A DNA stretch of 64,000 bases. It comes from Bacteroidia bacterium. Its GTDB lineage: Bacteria > Bacteroidota > Bacteroidia > Chitinophagales > Chitinophagaceae. The stretch covers positions 1,416,806-1,480,805 of the forward strand of contig JAUICZ010000001.1 of the NCBI GenBank assembly GCA_030429205.1, read 5' to 3'. This document shows positions 1-7,996 of this stretch, in pieces (position 1 is the stretch's first letter; every line of letters starts with the position of its first letter). The notes under the pieces were generated by a model. That model saw only the letters and a list, made by a program, of their open reading frames with translations, was not told the DNA's origin and ran no database searches. A program made the translations under genes and the position numbers.

Positions 1-59
1 AGGTCTTTCAACCTCGCAGCTATTTTATCCAATAATTTCTGGTCTCTGAACTGTGCCAT
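1..59 (-). CDS. N-terminal fragment of an XRE-type transcriptional regulator (cut by window edge)
   Basis: A reading frame starts with ATG at 59-57 on the minus strand and runs off the left edge. The visible residues are MAQFRDQKLLDKIAARLKDL. This resembles the N-terminus of Bacteroidota Cro/C1-type helix-turn-helix regulators, in which a short lead is followed by a LGxRLKxLRxxKG-like first helix. The helix-turn-helix itself is outside the window. The gene is divergent from the secreted protein starting at 184, so the 124-bp gap between them should hold both promoters. The family call rests on about 20 residues and is tentative. Confidence 0.5.
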   Translation of the reverse strand, partial: MAQFRDQKLLDKIAARLKD

Positions 60-121
60 TTACGGACAGCAAAGTCCAAATCATTAGCGATAATATTAAT
101 GACATATTTGTCAGCGTTTGT

Positions 122-129
122 TATATTCG
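122..129 (+). promoter_or_regulatory. Candidate -7 promoter element for the gene at 184
   Basis: TATATTCG fits the Bacteroidota -7 consensus TAnnTTTG at all but one defined position. It lies 54 bp before the ATG at 184. The nearest TTTG upstream (107-110) is only 11 bp away, shorter than the usual 17-23 bp, so the -33 element is uncertain. Confidence 0.35.
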
Positions 130-183
130 TCCTTACAGGGTAGCTGAAAACTGCACAGAGTAAGCATTACATAAACAAAAGAC

Positions 184-1005
184 ATGAAAAGAATCATTAT
201 CGCTATCGGAGCATTATTCTTTGGATTAACAACAAATGCCCAGATTTCATTAGAGCATTCATATACGGTACCTCAATCACAAGGAGAAAGAGACCTACAA
301 ATCATTAACCTTGAAATATCAGGGTATAAGTACGCATTGATAGATAAAGGTGCAAACCAGGTAAGGCTTTATAATCTCAACCATTCTGTATGGAAAACTA
401 TAAACATAAATGTTCCATCAGGATACTCAAGTTGGTATCCGGCATATATTTCCGAGAAATTAGTCAACAGTGATAATAATGTTGAGCTATTTATCGACTT
501 AGGCGGTAATCTTAACGCTGCGGGTAAAGTTCATCTAATTAATGAAAATGGAAATGTCTTGACCACAATCGACAGTGCTTCAATAGGTAGTGAAATCTCC
601 GAAGTTCAGACAGTAGGAAACAGTACTTATAAGCTGGTCTTGAAATGCGGTAAGGATAAATGGTGTGTTTATAATTTACCCGGAACCATACCTTGCGATA
701 AGTGCGGCAACGGTCTTGGTGTTGGGAAACCAGGCAAAGGGATAACATCAGGTAATGTAGGTAACCCTGCACCTAACCCGTCTAAAGCTCAAACTACTGT
801 TGAATATACTCTCCCAATAGGAGCTACAAGCGGGATAATAGATGTTTATAACATAAACGGTCAAAAGGTTAAGACCTATAAGGTTGATAACACTTTTAAC
901 AGCTTGCTTATAGATAATACGGAACTGAACTCAGGAACATACTATTATTACCTGACCGCAAATGGGGAAAGGAGTGAAACAAAGAAAATGGTAGTAATAA
1001 AATAA
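184..1005 (+). CDS. Secreted protein with C-terminal T9SS type A sorting domain
   Basis: The protein has 273 residues. It begins with a signal peptide (Lys-Arg, hydrophobic core, cleavage after TNAQ near residue 20). It ends with a T9SS sorting domain: about 60 residues rich in beta-strands, with an IDVYNINGQKVKTY segment, an LNSGTYYYYL segment and a basic KKMVVIK tail. The middle (about 25-160) is predicted beta-rich with no recognised family, followed by a Cys/Gly-rich stretch (CDKCGNGLGVG). The family knowledge implies export across the outer membrane and anchoring by the Por machinery. The gene at 1030 follows after 24 bp and is probably co-transcribed. T9SS cargo on an island may be a surface or anti-competitor factor, but no activity can be assigned. 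Confidence 0.75.
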   Translation: MKRIIIAIGALFFGLTTNAQISLEHSYTVPQSQGERDLQIINLEISGYKYALIDKGANQVRLYNLNHSVWKTININVPSGYSSWYPAYISEKLVNSDNNVELFIDLGGNLNAAGKVHLINENGNVLTTIDSASIGSEISEVQTVGNSTYKLVLKCGKDKWCVYNLPGTIPCDKCGNGLGVGKPGKGITSGNVGNPAPNPSKAQTTVEYTLPIGATSGIIDVYNINGQKVKTYKVDNTFNSLLIDNTELNSGTYYYYLTANGERSETKKMVVIK

Positions 1006-1029
1006 TTGATTGCATTAAGGTAACTCATT

Positions 1030-2133
1030 ATGGAAAATCAGAATGTTCTTGAGTATGAAATCGAAATGGCTACCCTTGATTTAAAAGGTAGACGCTACAG
1101 AGAAGCAGTAGACAAATTCTCTGACCTTACAAGGATTGTAAATAATACAGGAGCGTGGAGTGGATTGGCGCTTGCTAAACTTGGATTGATTACAGAAGAT
1201 GTTACGGTGGTTGAGGTGTTCCATTGCTTAACTAACGCATTAAACAAGGCAGATAAAAAGGAAGATATATATGCTCTCTCAATAGAGGCGGCAAAGGAAG
1301 CAATCAAAGAATTATACGAAGTATATGTAAAAGCCATTCTTATTTCTCGGCAGGCAGAAAAGGACGCGTTTAAACAAAAGCTGAATTCACTTGCAGGAGC
1401 TTTCTTTACAATAGACTCTCAAATGAGTAAAAGAAACACTTCATCTGCAATAGGTGCCGGGCTTACAGCATTAAGTTATAATGGATATTTAAACTCTAAG
1501 AATACTGCAGAAGAATTGAGTAGAGCTGCGGAGAGGATTAAACATCTAATATCTGAAATCGTGGAGAATACGAAAGATTTTAATTCTGCCAATGATAATG
1601 ATGTGATTAAAGACTTCGAAAATTTTGTTACCTCTGCTGATTTAAAGGCTGTTGAACTGACAAAAACAGAAAAAGAAAAGAAAGAGGATGAACTGAGATT
1701 GATTGAAGAAGAAAGCATGAGGCAAAAATATTTTTCAGAGTCAGAAGCGTCAGAGATACTGAGTGATGATAAACACATATATCACCTCTATAAAAAAGAT
1801 GCAAAATCTCTTTACGAAGAAGGAAAGCTTGCAGAAGCGTATGAAAAAATCACATATGCACATCGGATATACTCATTTGAAGATGAAGTATGCTTACTGA
1901 AACAACAATATGAGGATGAGTTAAAACAAAAACATGCTCAACGATATAAAAAAGACAAACGAGTATTTCTCATCTTTATGATTATCGTTCTTGCTATTTC
2001 CCTTATTGACAGTAGTGATATAGGCGAAGTCGGTAGCAATTTATTTTATATGGCAATATTCGGTGGAACTGTTTTAGTCTACAGGAAAGTTGTTAGAGAT
2101 AATATGGTAAAGAAGCCTACAGATAAAGAGTAA
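1030..2133 (+). CDS. Helical repeat-like protein with C-terminal membrane anchor, unknown function
   Basis: This 367-residue protein has no signal peptide. The N-terminal 120 residues contain short amphipathic helix pairs resembling TPR (LDLKGRRYREAVDKFSDLTR; later LYEEGKLAEAYEKITYAHRI). A charged, coiled-coil-prone stretch lies near residues 205-235. Two hydrophobic segments close the protein (about 316-333 and 337-353), followed by a basic cytoplasmic-looking tail. The architecture suggests a soluble scaffold attached to the inner membrane by a C-terminal hairpin. It starts 24 bp after the secreted protein at 184-1005 and probably shares its transcript. I do not recognise the family. Confidence 0.65.
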   Translation: MENQNVLEYEIEMATLDLKGRRYREAVDKFSDLTRIVNNTGAWSGLALAKLGLITEDVTVVEVFHCLTNALNKADKKEDIYALSIEAAKEAIKELYEVYVKAILISRQAEKDAFKQKLNSLAGAFFTIDSQMSKRNTSSAIGAGLTALSYNGYLNSKNTAEELSRAAERIKHLISEIVENTKDFNSANDNDVIKDFENFVTSADLKAVELTKTEKEKKEDELRLIEEESMRQKYFSESEASEILSDDKHIYHLYKKDAKSLYEEGKLAEAYEKITYAHRIYSFEDEVCLLKQQYEDELKQKHAQRYKKDKRVFLIFMIIVLAISLIDSSDIGEVGSNLFYMAIFGGTVLVYRKVVRDNMVKKPTDKE

Positions 2134-2157
2134 TTGCTTATTAAAGACTTTAAACAC

Positions 2158-2207
2158 CAGGTGGGGGGCACCTGAATATAGTGAAGCATGTACCAGAATT
2201 GAGGTAC
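2158..2207 (+). other. Two adjacent hairpins in the gap after the membrane protein gene
   Basis: A perfect CAGGTG/CACCTG inverted repeat (2158-2163 and 2169-2174, loop of five G) is followed by GTACC/GGTAC (2190-2194 and 2203-2207). The G-run of the first loop could also pair with the CCCC at 2209-2212. CACCAGGT occurs at 2155-2162 and again at 2248-2255. No T-run follows, so this is not an obvious intrinsic terminator. It may be a structured 5' leader or a processing site. Confidence 0.3.
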
Positions 2208-2270
2208 TCCCCGCTTAAAAATACTCTCGTCTGTGTATGACCATTAGCACCAGGTTTGAATTATATCTGC

Positions 2271-2285
2271 TATACTCGCTTTAAA
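2271..2285 (+). promoter_or_regulatory. Shared island promoter/operator motif TATACTCGCTTTAAA
   Basis: TATACTCGCTTTAAA lies 9 bp before the ATG at 2295. The same 15 bases occur on the minus strand at 6566-6580 before the gene starting at 6554, and a close variant occurs at 7997-8011 before the gene at 8022. The first eight bases resemble a TAnnTTTG -7 element. The conserved extension downstream of it suggests a binding site over the transcription start. Confidence 0.45.
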
Positions 2286-2294
2286 CAGGTAACA

Positions 2295-2510
2295 ATGACC
2301 GAAGAACAATATAAGGAGTATAACCAGGCAGCATTGAATGGAACTATAAAAGATGAAGAAAACCCCATATTTGCTTTCTCAACGACAAGTACTAAGCTGT
2401 TAACTGAAATGCTTGCTGGAAAATATGATATTGAATCCATGATGAAGAAAGAACTCAAAAACAGAGGGCTAAATGAAAAAGGAGAGTATATCGGTTTTAG
2501 TAAAGGGTAG
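2295..2510 (+). CDS. Small acidic hypothetical protein (71 aa)
   Basis: The ATG at 2295 is chosen over an upstream in-frame TTG at 2256 because the shared promoter motif lies between them. The product is about 71 residues, mostly helical and charged, beginning MTEEQYKEYNQAALNG. It has no membrane segment, no zinc motif and no recognised domain. It is followed by the response-regulator-like gene at 2556 after 45 bp. Its promoter motif is shared with the genes at 5970-6554 and 8022-8360, suggesting common control. Function unknown. Confidence 0.55.
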   Translation: MTEEQYKEYNQAALNGTIKDEENPIFAFSTTSTKLLTEMLAGKYDIESMMKKELKNRGLNEKGEYIGFSKG

Positions 2511-2555
2511 TAAATATTTTTCCCAATGTATTAACTTAATATCCTGAACCATACG

Positions 2556-3194
2556 ATGAAACAAAGCAGAAGAATAGAAATAGTGATAGCAAGTAGGTAC
2601 TTGATGTATGCTCATACTTTTGCTTCACTTGTTGAACAGGAAAAACAATATAAAGTCACCTGCATTACTGATTCTGCAAAGACCCTCAAATCCTATCTAA
2701 AAGAACATTCACCAAGTATACTTATCACAGATATAAGGTTAAAGGACTCTGACGCCTATACCTACCTGAAACAGCTACAGAAAAGTGGGTTGAATATTCT
2801 GTTTGTAACAGACAAATTAGAGACCTATGCTATATCCTATATCTTGAAGTATGGAGCAAAAGGTATTGTCTCTTTATATTCACAGCCTATAGCATTATTC
2901 AAAGCTCTTGATAAGCTCGAACAGGGTAAATACCACTATAATAAATTTGTTAGAAAACAGTTTGTTACAGACGTGACAACAAACAATTTTGAGGTCTATG
3001 AGTTCGATAGGAAAGAGCGGCAATTCCTAAGGTTAGCCATTAAGGATATGTCCTATGAAGAGATAGCTAAGAAAATGAAGTTGCCTGTACGAAGAGTTGA
3101 GAAGTACAGAGAAGAAATATTCAAGAGGTTTTCACTTAGGAACCGAACTGCACTCGTCTTATTTATTCTGCGGTCAGGACTTGCCAACCTTTAG
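2556..3194 (+). CDS. NarL/LuxR-type regulator with degenerate receiver domain
   Basis: The 212-residue protein has the layout of a response regulator: receiver-like domain (about 5-120) and a LuxR-type helix-turn-helix (about 145-210, with MSYEEIAKKMKLPVRRVEKY as the recognition region). The phospho-acceptor position is kept (Asp59 in ILITDIRLKD). The usual acidic pair after the first strand is absent (IVIASRY) and the conserved Lys after strand five is replaced in GIVSLYSQP. It therefore probably lacks normal Mg-dependent phosphorylation and may act as a constitutive or ligand-gated pseudo-receiver. No kinase gene is adjacent. The next gene is the polymerase-like protein at 3527. Confidence 0.7.
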   Translation: MKQSRRIEIVIASRYLMYAHTFASLVEQEKQYKVTCITDSAKTLKSYLKEHSPSILITDIRLKDSDAYTYLKQLQKSGLNILFVTDKLETYAISYILKYGAKGIVSLYSQPIALFKALDKLEQGKYHYNKFVRKQFVTDVTTNNFEVYEFDRKERQFLRLAIKDMSYEEIAKKMKLPVRRVEKYREEIFKRFSLRNRTALVLFILRSGLANL

Positions 3195-3526
3195 ATTTAT
3201 CACTTAACAAAAAGGTCAAATTCTCATAACCTTTAATCATACCTATACATATAAGCATTTCACTATGTAAACTTATTACTGAGTACATATTATGAATAAT
3301 CATGGTGTCAAAATCGTCACCATAAAGAACATTGTAAAGAAGTCAGTCTGACCACTTTTACAACTATCCAGCTATATAATTTATACCGCCAAGGTCGGAG
3401 AATAATAAGCCAATAATGAGCTCCTAAACAGTCGTTGTGATTGTTTTTATGTGGAGTATCTAAATAATCGTTGAAATCAAGGATAAGGAATTCAAAACGG
3501 TCTAATATGCTATTTAAAAATGCATA
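3195..3526. other. Non-coding gap upstream of the polymerase-like gene
   Basis: This 332-bp AT-rich stretch has no convincing coding frame. It contains a short inverted repeat ATGGTG/CACCAT (3302-3307 and 3318-3323). No iterons or DnaA-box series are obvious by eye. Because the next gene may encode a replication polymerase, this is the most likely place for an island replication origin, but nothing seen here proves it. Confidence 0.3.
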
Positions 3527-5041
3527 ATGCCAAGAAAGAAAAGACCTCAAGAATATGCTGATTACCTCGTTCCGGAAGGTAGTTATCAACTAACTAAAAC
3601 AATTGTTGAATGTAATAACCTTTACAAGGATAATAACTCATGGATGCAGAAGTTTTTATACCTCTTTGAATATATCGCGGAGCAGAACCATGAGAAGGAA
3701 AATTTTGATTATATAAACATTCATATTGAGACTATGGCCAAAATCCTGGGGGTGAATAATCAGATGATGTGTAGTATGCTTAAAGATGCAGTTAACTATA
3801 AGATACTGGTAAGGGATGGTAAAATGAAAAAAGCCTTAAGAACTAAACGCGGCAAACAGATTGTATACCTTGAAGAGGGAAAATCATTCGGATATAAATT
3901 CACTGAAAAGTATAATGTAGTTTCTGTAAGGTTACCTGATACCAGGTATTTTAAATTAAAGACTTTCGAGAAAGAATCTCGAATTTCCTACAAAGAAAAC
4001 TTTTCCAAAGAGTATCAACGAGTACTACAAAGAATATCAATAGATACAACAAGCCTCGAAGAGTATATTAAGATTATCATAAACAACAAGAAAGAAAATT
4101 TAAAGAGAGAGAGGAATTATCATATCTATATATCTAACAAAGAATCAGAATACTATAATAATAGTAATAAACAACCTATTTATATTATACCCTTTGACGG
4201 TATAATCGTACCTGAAAATATTGGTAAGAATAAGAGGTTGAAGAGAAGCAAACTACCATTTCATGTTAAACCATATCATCCATTAAGATTCGAGAGAAAA
4301 GAAATTTACACAAACATTTTAGAAGAAAGTGTGGCGGCAAGGATTCACCACTATGTAAATAGAATCAATAGAAAGGAAGTAGTGGCAAAACGACCTGTTA
4401 AGGATTCAAGAGTATATAGTCTTATCACAAACTTGAACAGGGAGTTAAGAGCTTTAATATTGCTGGACGGGAAAAAAGTTGCAGCTATAGATATAAGGAA
4501 CTCTCAACCATTACTGGCCTCTATAATAGTTCGAAAGTATTGGCTGGAAAAGCAGGGTGAACTTCCCATTGATGTGGTTCATTACCAGGAATCATGTGAA
4601 CAAGGAAGGTTTTACGATGAATTTATGAATGTCTTAAAAGTACCAGCAGAATTACGAGGAGAGTTTAAAAAAGATTTCTTTAAGAAAGTATTCTTTTCAA
4701 AAGTAATAGAGAAGGAGAACATGCTTAAAGATATGTTTATCGAGCGTTACCCTAATGTCTGGAAATGTATATGCGATGAAAAAGGGGGCTTATACAGTAT
4801 TACATATGGAGATTTCGCTAAAAAATTACAGATGGTTGAGGCAACTCTAATTTATGATATGGTTAATGTGGAGTTGATAAAAATGGGTATAAACGCTTTT
4901 AATATTTTTGATTCGATTTATGTTTCCTCACAGGAAGACTATTTGACTGCAGAAAAACTATTAAAACAAGCATTTAACGCAGTAGGTGTAAAACCTACAT
5001 TTAACCTGGAATACAAGGAACATATTAATAGGATAGAGTAA
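3527..5041 (+). CDS. Putative replication protein with DNA polymerase A-like palm motifs
   Basis: The 504-residue protein splits into an N-terminal half with a winged-helix-like region (about 50-125) and a C-terminal half resembling a family A polymerase palm. The motif A candidate is AAIDIRNSQPLL with Asp322 (compare DYSQIELR). The motif B candidate is KKVFFSK near residue 386. A TYG segment is at 426-428. The motif C candidate is NIFDSIYVS with Asp462 (compare HDEV). The spacing of these elements is compatible with a compact palm. No 3'-5' exonuclease or classical Rep motifs are seen. A helix-turn-helix plus a minimal polymerase suggests a self-initiating replication protein or primase-polymerase for the island, but the motif reading is by eye. 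A hairpin follows the stop codon. Confidence 0.5.
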   Translation: MPRKKRPQEYADYLVPEGSYQLTKTIVECNNLYKDNNSWMQKFLYLFEYIAEQNHEKENFDYINIHIETMAKILGVNNQMMCSMLKDAVNYKILVRDGKMKKALRTKRGKQIVYLEEGKSFGYKFTEKYNVVSVRLPDTRYFKLKTFEKESRISYKENFSKEYQRVLQRISIDTTSLEEYIKIIINNKKENLKRERNYHIYISNKESEYYNNSNKQPIYIIPFDGIIVPENIGKNKRLKRSKLPFHVKPYHPLRFERKEIYTNILEESVAARIHHYVNRINRKEVVAKRPVKDSRVYSLITNLNRELRALILLDGKKVAAIDIRNSQPLLASIIVRKYWLEKQGELPIDVVHYQESCEQGRFYDEFMNVLKVPAELRGEFKKDFFKKVFFSKVIEKENMLKDMFIERYPNVWKCICDEKGGLYSITYGDFAKKLQMVEATLIYDMVNVELIKMGINAFNIFDSIYVSSQEDYLTAEKLLKQAFNAVGVKPTFNLEYKEHINRIE

Positions 5042-5043
5042 GG

Positions 5044-5079
5044 AAATGTTTGTTTGTTGAAGCCAACGAATAAACATTT
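5044..5079 (+). promoter_or_regulatory. Long inverted repeat between the polymerase-like gene and the next gene
   Basis: Arms 5044-5059 and 5064-5079 are complementary at 14 of 16 positions around a 4-base loop. The repeat starts 3 bp after the stop codon at 5041 and ends 5 bp before the -7-like TATCTTCG at 5084-5091. No T-run follows, so an operator for the gene at 5114 is more likely than a terminator. Confidence 0.5.
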
Positions 5080-5113
5080 CTGCTATCTTCGGTAGGTAAA
5101 TAAAGATGAATAT

Positions 5114-5356
5114 ATGGCTATTAAGGTTGGAGATAAAGTAACGTTTGATACAGATAATATTGAGCTTTTTAAGGAGGAAACAAGTTCACCAGGTAAGCCT
5201 GTCCAGGAATACCGAAAATTAGTACTTGCTGGTGTTGACCAAGTAGGTACTGTAAAAGAGGTCGGGTATGACCTTACAACTGTATTATTTGCGGATGGAT
5301 GGGAGCTACCTATTCCTACAAAGTATCTGATAGTACTTCCACCAATAGAAGACTAA
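5114..5356 (+). CDS. Small beta-rich hypothetical protein (80 aa)
   Basis: The product is about 80 residues starting MAIKVGDKVTFDTDN. The VGDKVTF opening and the VGTVKEVGYDLTTVLFADG segment resemble small SH3/KOW-like beta-barrels. A -7-like element TATCTTCG (5084-5091) lies 22 bp before the ATG, preceded by the long inverted repeat at 5044-5079, which could be its operator. It ends in a 4-bp overlap with the convergent XRE gene at 5353. Function unknown. Confidence 0.55.
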   Translation: MAIKVGDKVTFDTDNIELFKEETSSPGKPVQEYRKLVLAGVDQVGTVKEVGYDLTTVLFADGWELPIPTKYLIVLPPIED

Positions 5357-5580
5357 TAATTGAGTAAATCAGAGGGAGATACGCCACATGCTTTGGCTAT
5401 CTTTCTTAGGTTGAGTAGAGACACATTTCTTCCACCTCTTTCTATACTCGATATATAAGTTCTGTCCAGCTTACATTTAAGTGCGAACTTATCTTGTGAT
5501 AGTCCTGTTTGATTCCTGTATTTCCTGATATTCTCACCCACTTTTAAGAGGTAGCTCTGTTCTTGTTTTGTTAGTTCCAT
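5353..5580 (-). CDS. XRE-family transcriptional regulator (75 aa)
   Basis: Nearly the whole protein is one Cro/C1-type helix-turn-helix. It has ENIRKYRNQTGLSQDKFALK, then the recognition part CKLDRTYISSIERGGRNVSL, ending in NLRKIAKACGVSPSDLLNY. Length and motif order are typical of single-domain XRE repressors. It is minus strand and meets the plus-strand gene at 5114-5356 tail to tail. The small gene at 5632-5862 lies 51 bp upstream on the same strand. Its target may be the nearby inverted repeat at 5044-5079, but nothing visible proves it. Confidence 0.85.
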   Translation of the reverse strand: MELTKQEQSYLLKVGENIRKYRNQTGLSQDKFALKCKLDRTYISSIERGGRNVSLLNLRKIAKACGVSPSDLLNY

Positions 5581-5631
5581 GAATAAACAATTTTATCGAA
5601 TATAATAAGTAACCGTATTATAAGTAACACT

Positions 5632-5862
5632 TTATTCATTTAGTGAGGATATTGAATCATTTAAATCTTCAAATAACTCAATAATATTTTCTACGTCACA
5701 GAGGACATTATCAAAGTCAACGCTCAGACCATCATGACTGTTTCTTAGGTAGGCAAAGAATAATGACCTAACAGTCCTACTCATTCTTTCTAAATCTGAA
5801 TTATGAAGGAAGTACTCAACTTGTTTCTTTACTTCATCAGGATAACTATCTAATGTCTTCAT
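5632..5862 (-). CDS. Small acidic helical hypothetical protein (76 aa)
   Basis: The 76-residue product is helical and acidic (starts MKTLDSYPDEVKKQVEYFLH, ends with a Asp/Glu-rich segment). There is no signal peptide, metal motif or recognised domain. It lies between the XRE gene at 5353-5580 and the winged-helix gene at 5970-6554, all on the minus strand. Its size and context would suit an antitoxin-like or regulatory partner, but no toxin gene is recognised beside it. Confidence 0.5.
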   Translation of the reverse strand: MKTLDSYPDEVKKQVEYFLHNSDLERMSRTVRSLFFAYLRNSHDGLSVDFDNVLCDVENIIELFEDLNDSISSLNE

Positions 5863-5969
5863 TTAATGAATATAGTACGTGGATGTTTTGATGATATTTA
5901 CTTTGCGAATATTTAGCATTAAGAAAGGCGAGCCTATGTGACTCGCCTTTATACAGAGTAGAAGTTATT

Positions 5970-6554
5970 TTACTTAATCTTGTAACCAAGTGTCTTAGCG
6001 ACCTTTAAAAACGGCTGGATGTTTGCTAATGTAAATTGGTTACACACGACTATATGCCTGTCTTTTAGTTTTATCAACTGTTCAGGTTTCTCAAAGTAGC
6101 GCTTGCCCTTAGGAGCGATTTCTTTCGCTGTTTTCTCGTCCTGAAATATCCCAAAGCGTTTTAATAGTTCATCAGGGAATACCTCTTTAAGTTGTTTATA
6201 AGTTGTCTTGGGGTTATCCTCTACATACTTTGAAACAACTGCTCTTACAAGTGGCCCTTTACCGTATTCTTCACCTTCAAACTTATACTTAGAGCTGTCC
6301 CTTGTTGTTGCTTTGGGTTTAACTGTAAATGACTTTGTTGTCTGTTGAACAGGTTCTTGTTCTTCAGTACCATCTATAGTTGCGATACTATAGGTTTGGT
6401 TAGGGTGCTCAACTATTGTTTCATCCTTTACGAACTTTCTAAGAAGGTTGTACAGTTGCAGACCTTTTAGTCCGGTCGCTTCCTGGATTTCGTTCTTTGT
6501 TGATTTTGGGTTCTGCTCTAAGAACGTCAGCAGCTTTTGATTTGTCTTTGCCAT
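5970..6554 (-). CDS. Winged-helix protein with unnamed C-terminal domain (194 aa)
   Basis: The N-terminal 60 residues form a winged-helix-like unit (KLLTFLEQNPKSTKNEIQEA, then LKGLQLYNLLRKFVKDETIV). A low-complexity linker rich in Gln/Thr follows. The C-terminal part (about 95-194) contains YGKGPLVRAVVSKYVEDNPK and TYKQLKEVFPDELLKRFGIF, then RYF and a beta segment. I have seen this kind of C-terminal region, with the same GKG-LV-VV-KYVE and FPDEL signature, in uncharacterised bacterial proteins, without a known activity. It is expressed from the shared TATACTCGCTTTAAA motif at 6566-6580, minus strand. Role on the island unknown. Confidence 0.6.
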   Translation of the reverse strand: MAKTNQKLLTFLEQNPKSTKNEIQEATGLKGLQLYNLLRKFVKDETIVEHPNQTYSIATIDGTEEQEPVQQTTKSFTVKPKATTRDSSKYKFEGEEYGKGPLVRAVVSKYVEDNPKTTYKQLKEVFPDELLKRFGIFQDEKTAKEIAPKGKRYFEKPEQLIKLKDRHIVVCNQFTLANIQPFLKVAKTLGYKIK

Positions 6555-6565
6555 AATGAATCGTT

Positions 6566-6580
6566 TTTAAAGCGAGTATA
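6566..6580 (-). promoter_or_regulatory. Shared island promoter/operator motif (second copy)
   Basis: Read on the minus strand this is TATACTCGCTTTAAA, identical to 2271-2285 and 11 bp before the start codon of the winged-helix gene. The long identity in front of two otherwise unrelated genes points to a common regulator. Confidence 0.45.
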
Positions 6581-6712
6581 GAGGGAATCGGCGGAAACGG
6601 GGCAGGGAAAAGGAAACGATTGCGATTCTTTAGCGGTTCTGTGGCAATTTATAGGTAACACCAGTAATCAATCGACCCGAAGTTGTAGTTTTATTTAATA
6701 ACTATAAAAGTA

Positions 6713-7930
6713 ATGCACCCAATAGAAAATAGAGTTGTTGTTATAGCAAAGCATGAGAACTGGATTTACTATTGTAATAACAGGTATATTGGAATTAAGA
6801 ATCTTGTTGGAAGTATAACAAAGCAATTTACAATTTGTAGAATTGTTGAGTTTGATACCCTTGCTGGAGTCCTCACACTAAAATTAGATAACCCGACCCC
6901 TATTGATAAAGAAGGTTATAAAATTAACTCTGAAGCCAACGAAGATATTTTTGGGAAATACGCTGTGGTTAATATCATTGTCCATAGTAGTTCCAGAAGG
7001 CTTTATCATAATACTACCTCAAGAGTATCAAACAATAAGCTAATTAGGGATGAAGTTAAGACTGATTTTGCCGGTCCATTAGAGGATTTTATTAAAAAGG
7101 ATTTAGAGCAAGAGCGATTTATTGAGTTCAAGAAGCTAAAACTAATCAAGGAACTTACGTTTAATGATGGCAATATATCCTTTGAGGAATATTGTTCAGA
7201 GATAGGTAAAGTTGAGACGTTCAGCATTGAAAATAGTTTTATTAAGAAGGAATTTGACTCAATAAAAAATTACTTTTCAAAGTTCTTTGTTAAAGGTAAA
7301 GTGGAAGTAACCTGCAGGTTAAAAGTATCAGAAAATGATATACTTGAAAGAACTGCTTTATCGGACGGTATCCTTAAAATTAACCAGGACACTATTACAA
7401 AAATAGAAGATGATTTAATAAGAGACAGCATACTTAATAGGGAAACAGAAGAAATAAAAAGTTTAGAAGATGCTTTTAATGATACATACCAGGCGTTAGA
7501 AGATAAACAAGCAGATTGGTTAATGAGTAAACTTGCGAAGAATGAAATAACAAAACATCATAGACATTTACTTTATTTATCTGACAGGCATGATAACACA
7601 TTATTCAAACTAAAAGTTACCGGCAAGCCTGTTTCCTTTTTATTTGGGATAAGAGAGAATGAAAATATTTATATAGTATGGGAAACCCATAACACAAAAG
7701 AAGCTACTTATATCTGGAAGCACAATAAATCTGACAATGAATTACAGGAGTTTATCAGCGATACTGATGAACACGTCAAGAAACTTAGACAACGAACAAA
7801 GAGAGAATATCGGTCTCTTAATAAGGATAACCCAAACTTCTCTTTAGTTGAACATGACTATAATTCTACCGATAACGGGTTTGATAAATGGAAAGACCAG
7901 TTAATTAAGTATCTCACGAATTCGTTATAA
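6713..7930 (+). CDS. Orphan 405-aa protein, unknown function
   Basis: The protein has 405 residues and no signal peptide or membrane segment. It is very rich in Lys, Asn, Ile and Glu, in line with the AT-rich DNA. The first 110 residues look beta-rich. The middle (about 120-290) is helical and charged. The C-terminal 120 residues contain a beta hairpin (FLFGIRENENIYIVWETHN), then a basic helix (EHVKKLRQRTKREYRSLNK). I see no nuclease, ATPase or helix-turn-helix signature. It stands alone between the divergent winged-helix gene and the DUF6876 gene. Single large orphans beside a modification system are often accessory defence genes, but that is only context. Confidence 0.6.
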   Translation: MHPIENRVVVIAKHENWIYYCNNRYIGIKNLVGSITKQFTICRIVEFDTLAGVLTLKLDNPTPIDKEGYKINSEANEDIFGKYAVVNIIVHSSSRRLYHNTTSRVSNNKLIRDEVKTDFAGPLEDFIKKDLEQERFIEFKKLKLIKELTFNDGNISFEEYCSEIGKVETFSIENSFIKKEFDSIKNYFSKFFVKGKVEVTCRLKVSENDILERTALSDGILKINQDTITKIEDDLIRDSILNRETEEIKSLEDAFNDTYQALEDKQADWLMSKLAKNEITKHHRHLLYLSDRHDNTLFKLKVTGKPVSFLFGIRENENIYIVWETHNTKEATYIWKHNKSDNELQEFISDTDEHVKKLRQRTKREYRSLNKDNPNFSLVEHDYNSTDNGFDKWKDQLIKYLTNSL

Positions 7931-7996
7931 CAATACGCATTGGTTCTTTAGCGAAACGTTAGCGAAGAAAACATTCCATATACCCGAAACTTCTTC

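Noticed and set aside
2134-2294. A known riboswitch in the paired hairpins
   Set aside because: The stems do not match any riboswitch class I can name; reported only as structure.
6713-7930. The 405-aa orphan as the missing restriction endonuclease
   Set aside because: No PD-(D/E)XK, HNH, GIY-YIG or PLD motif could be seen, and it is separated from the methyltransferase by another transcription unit.
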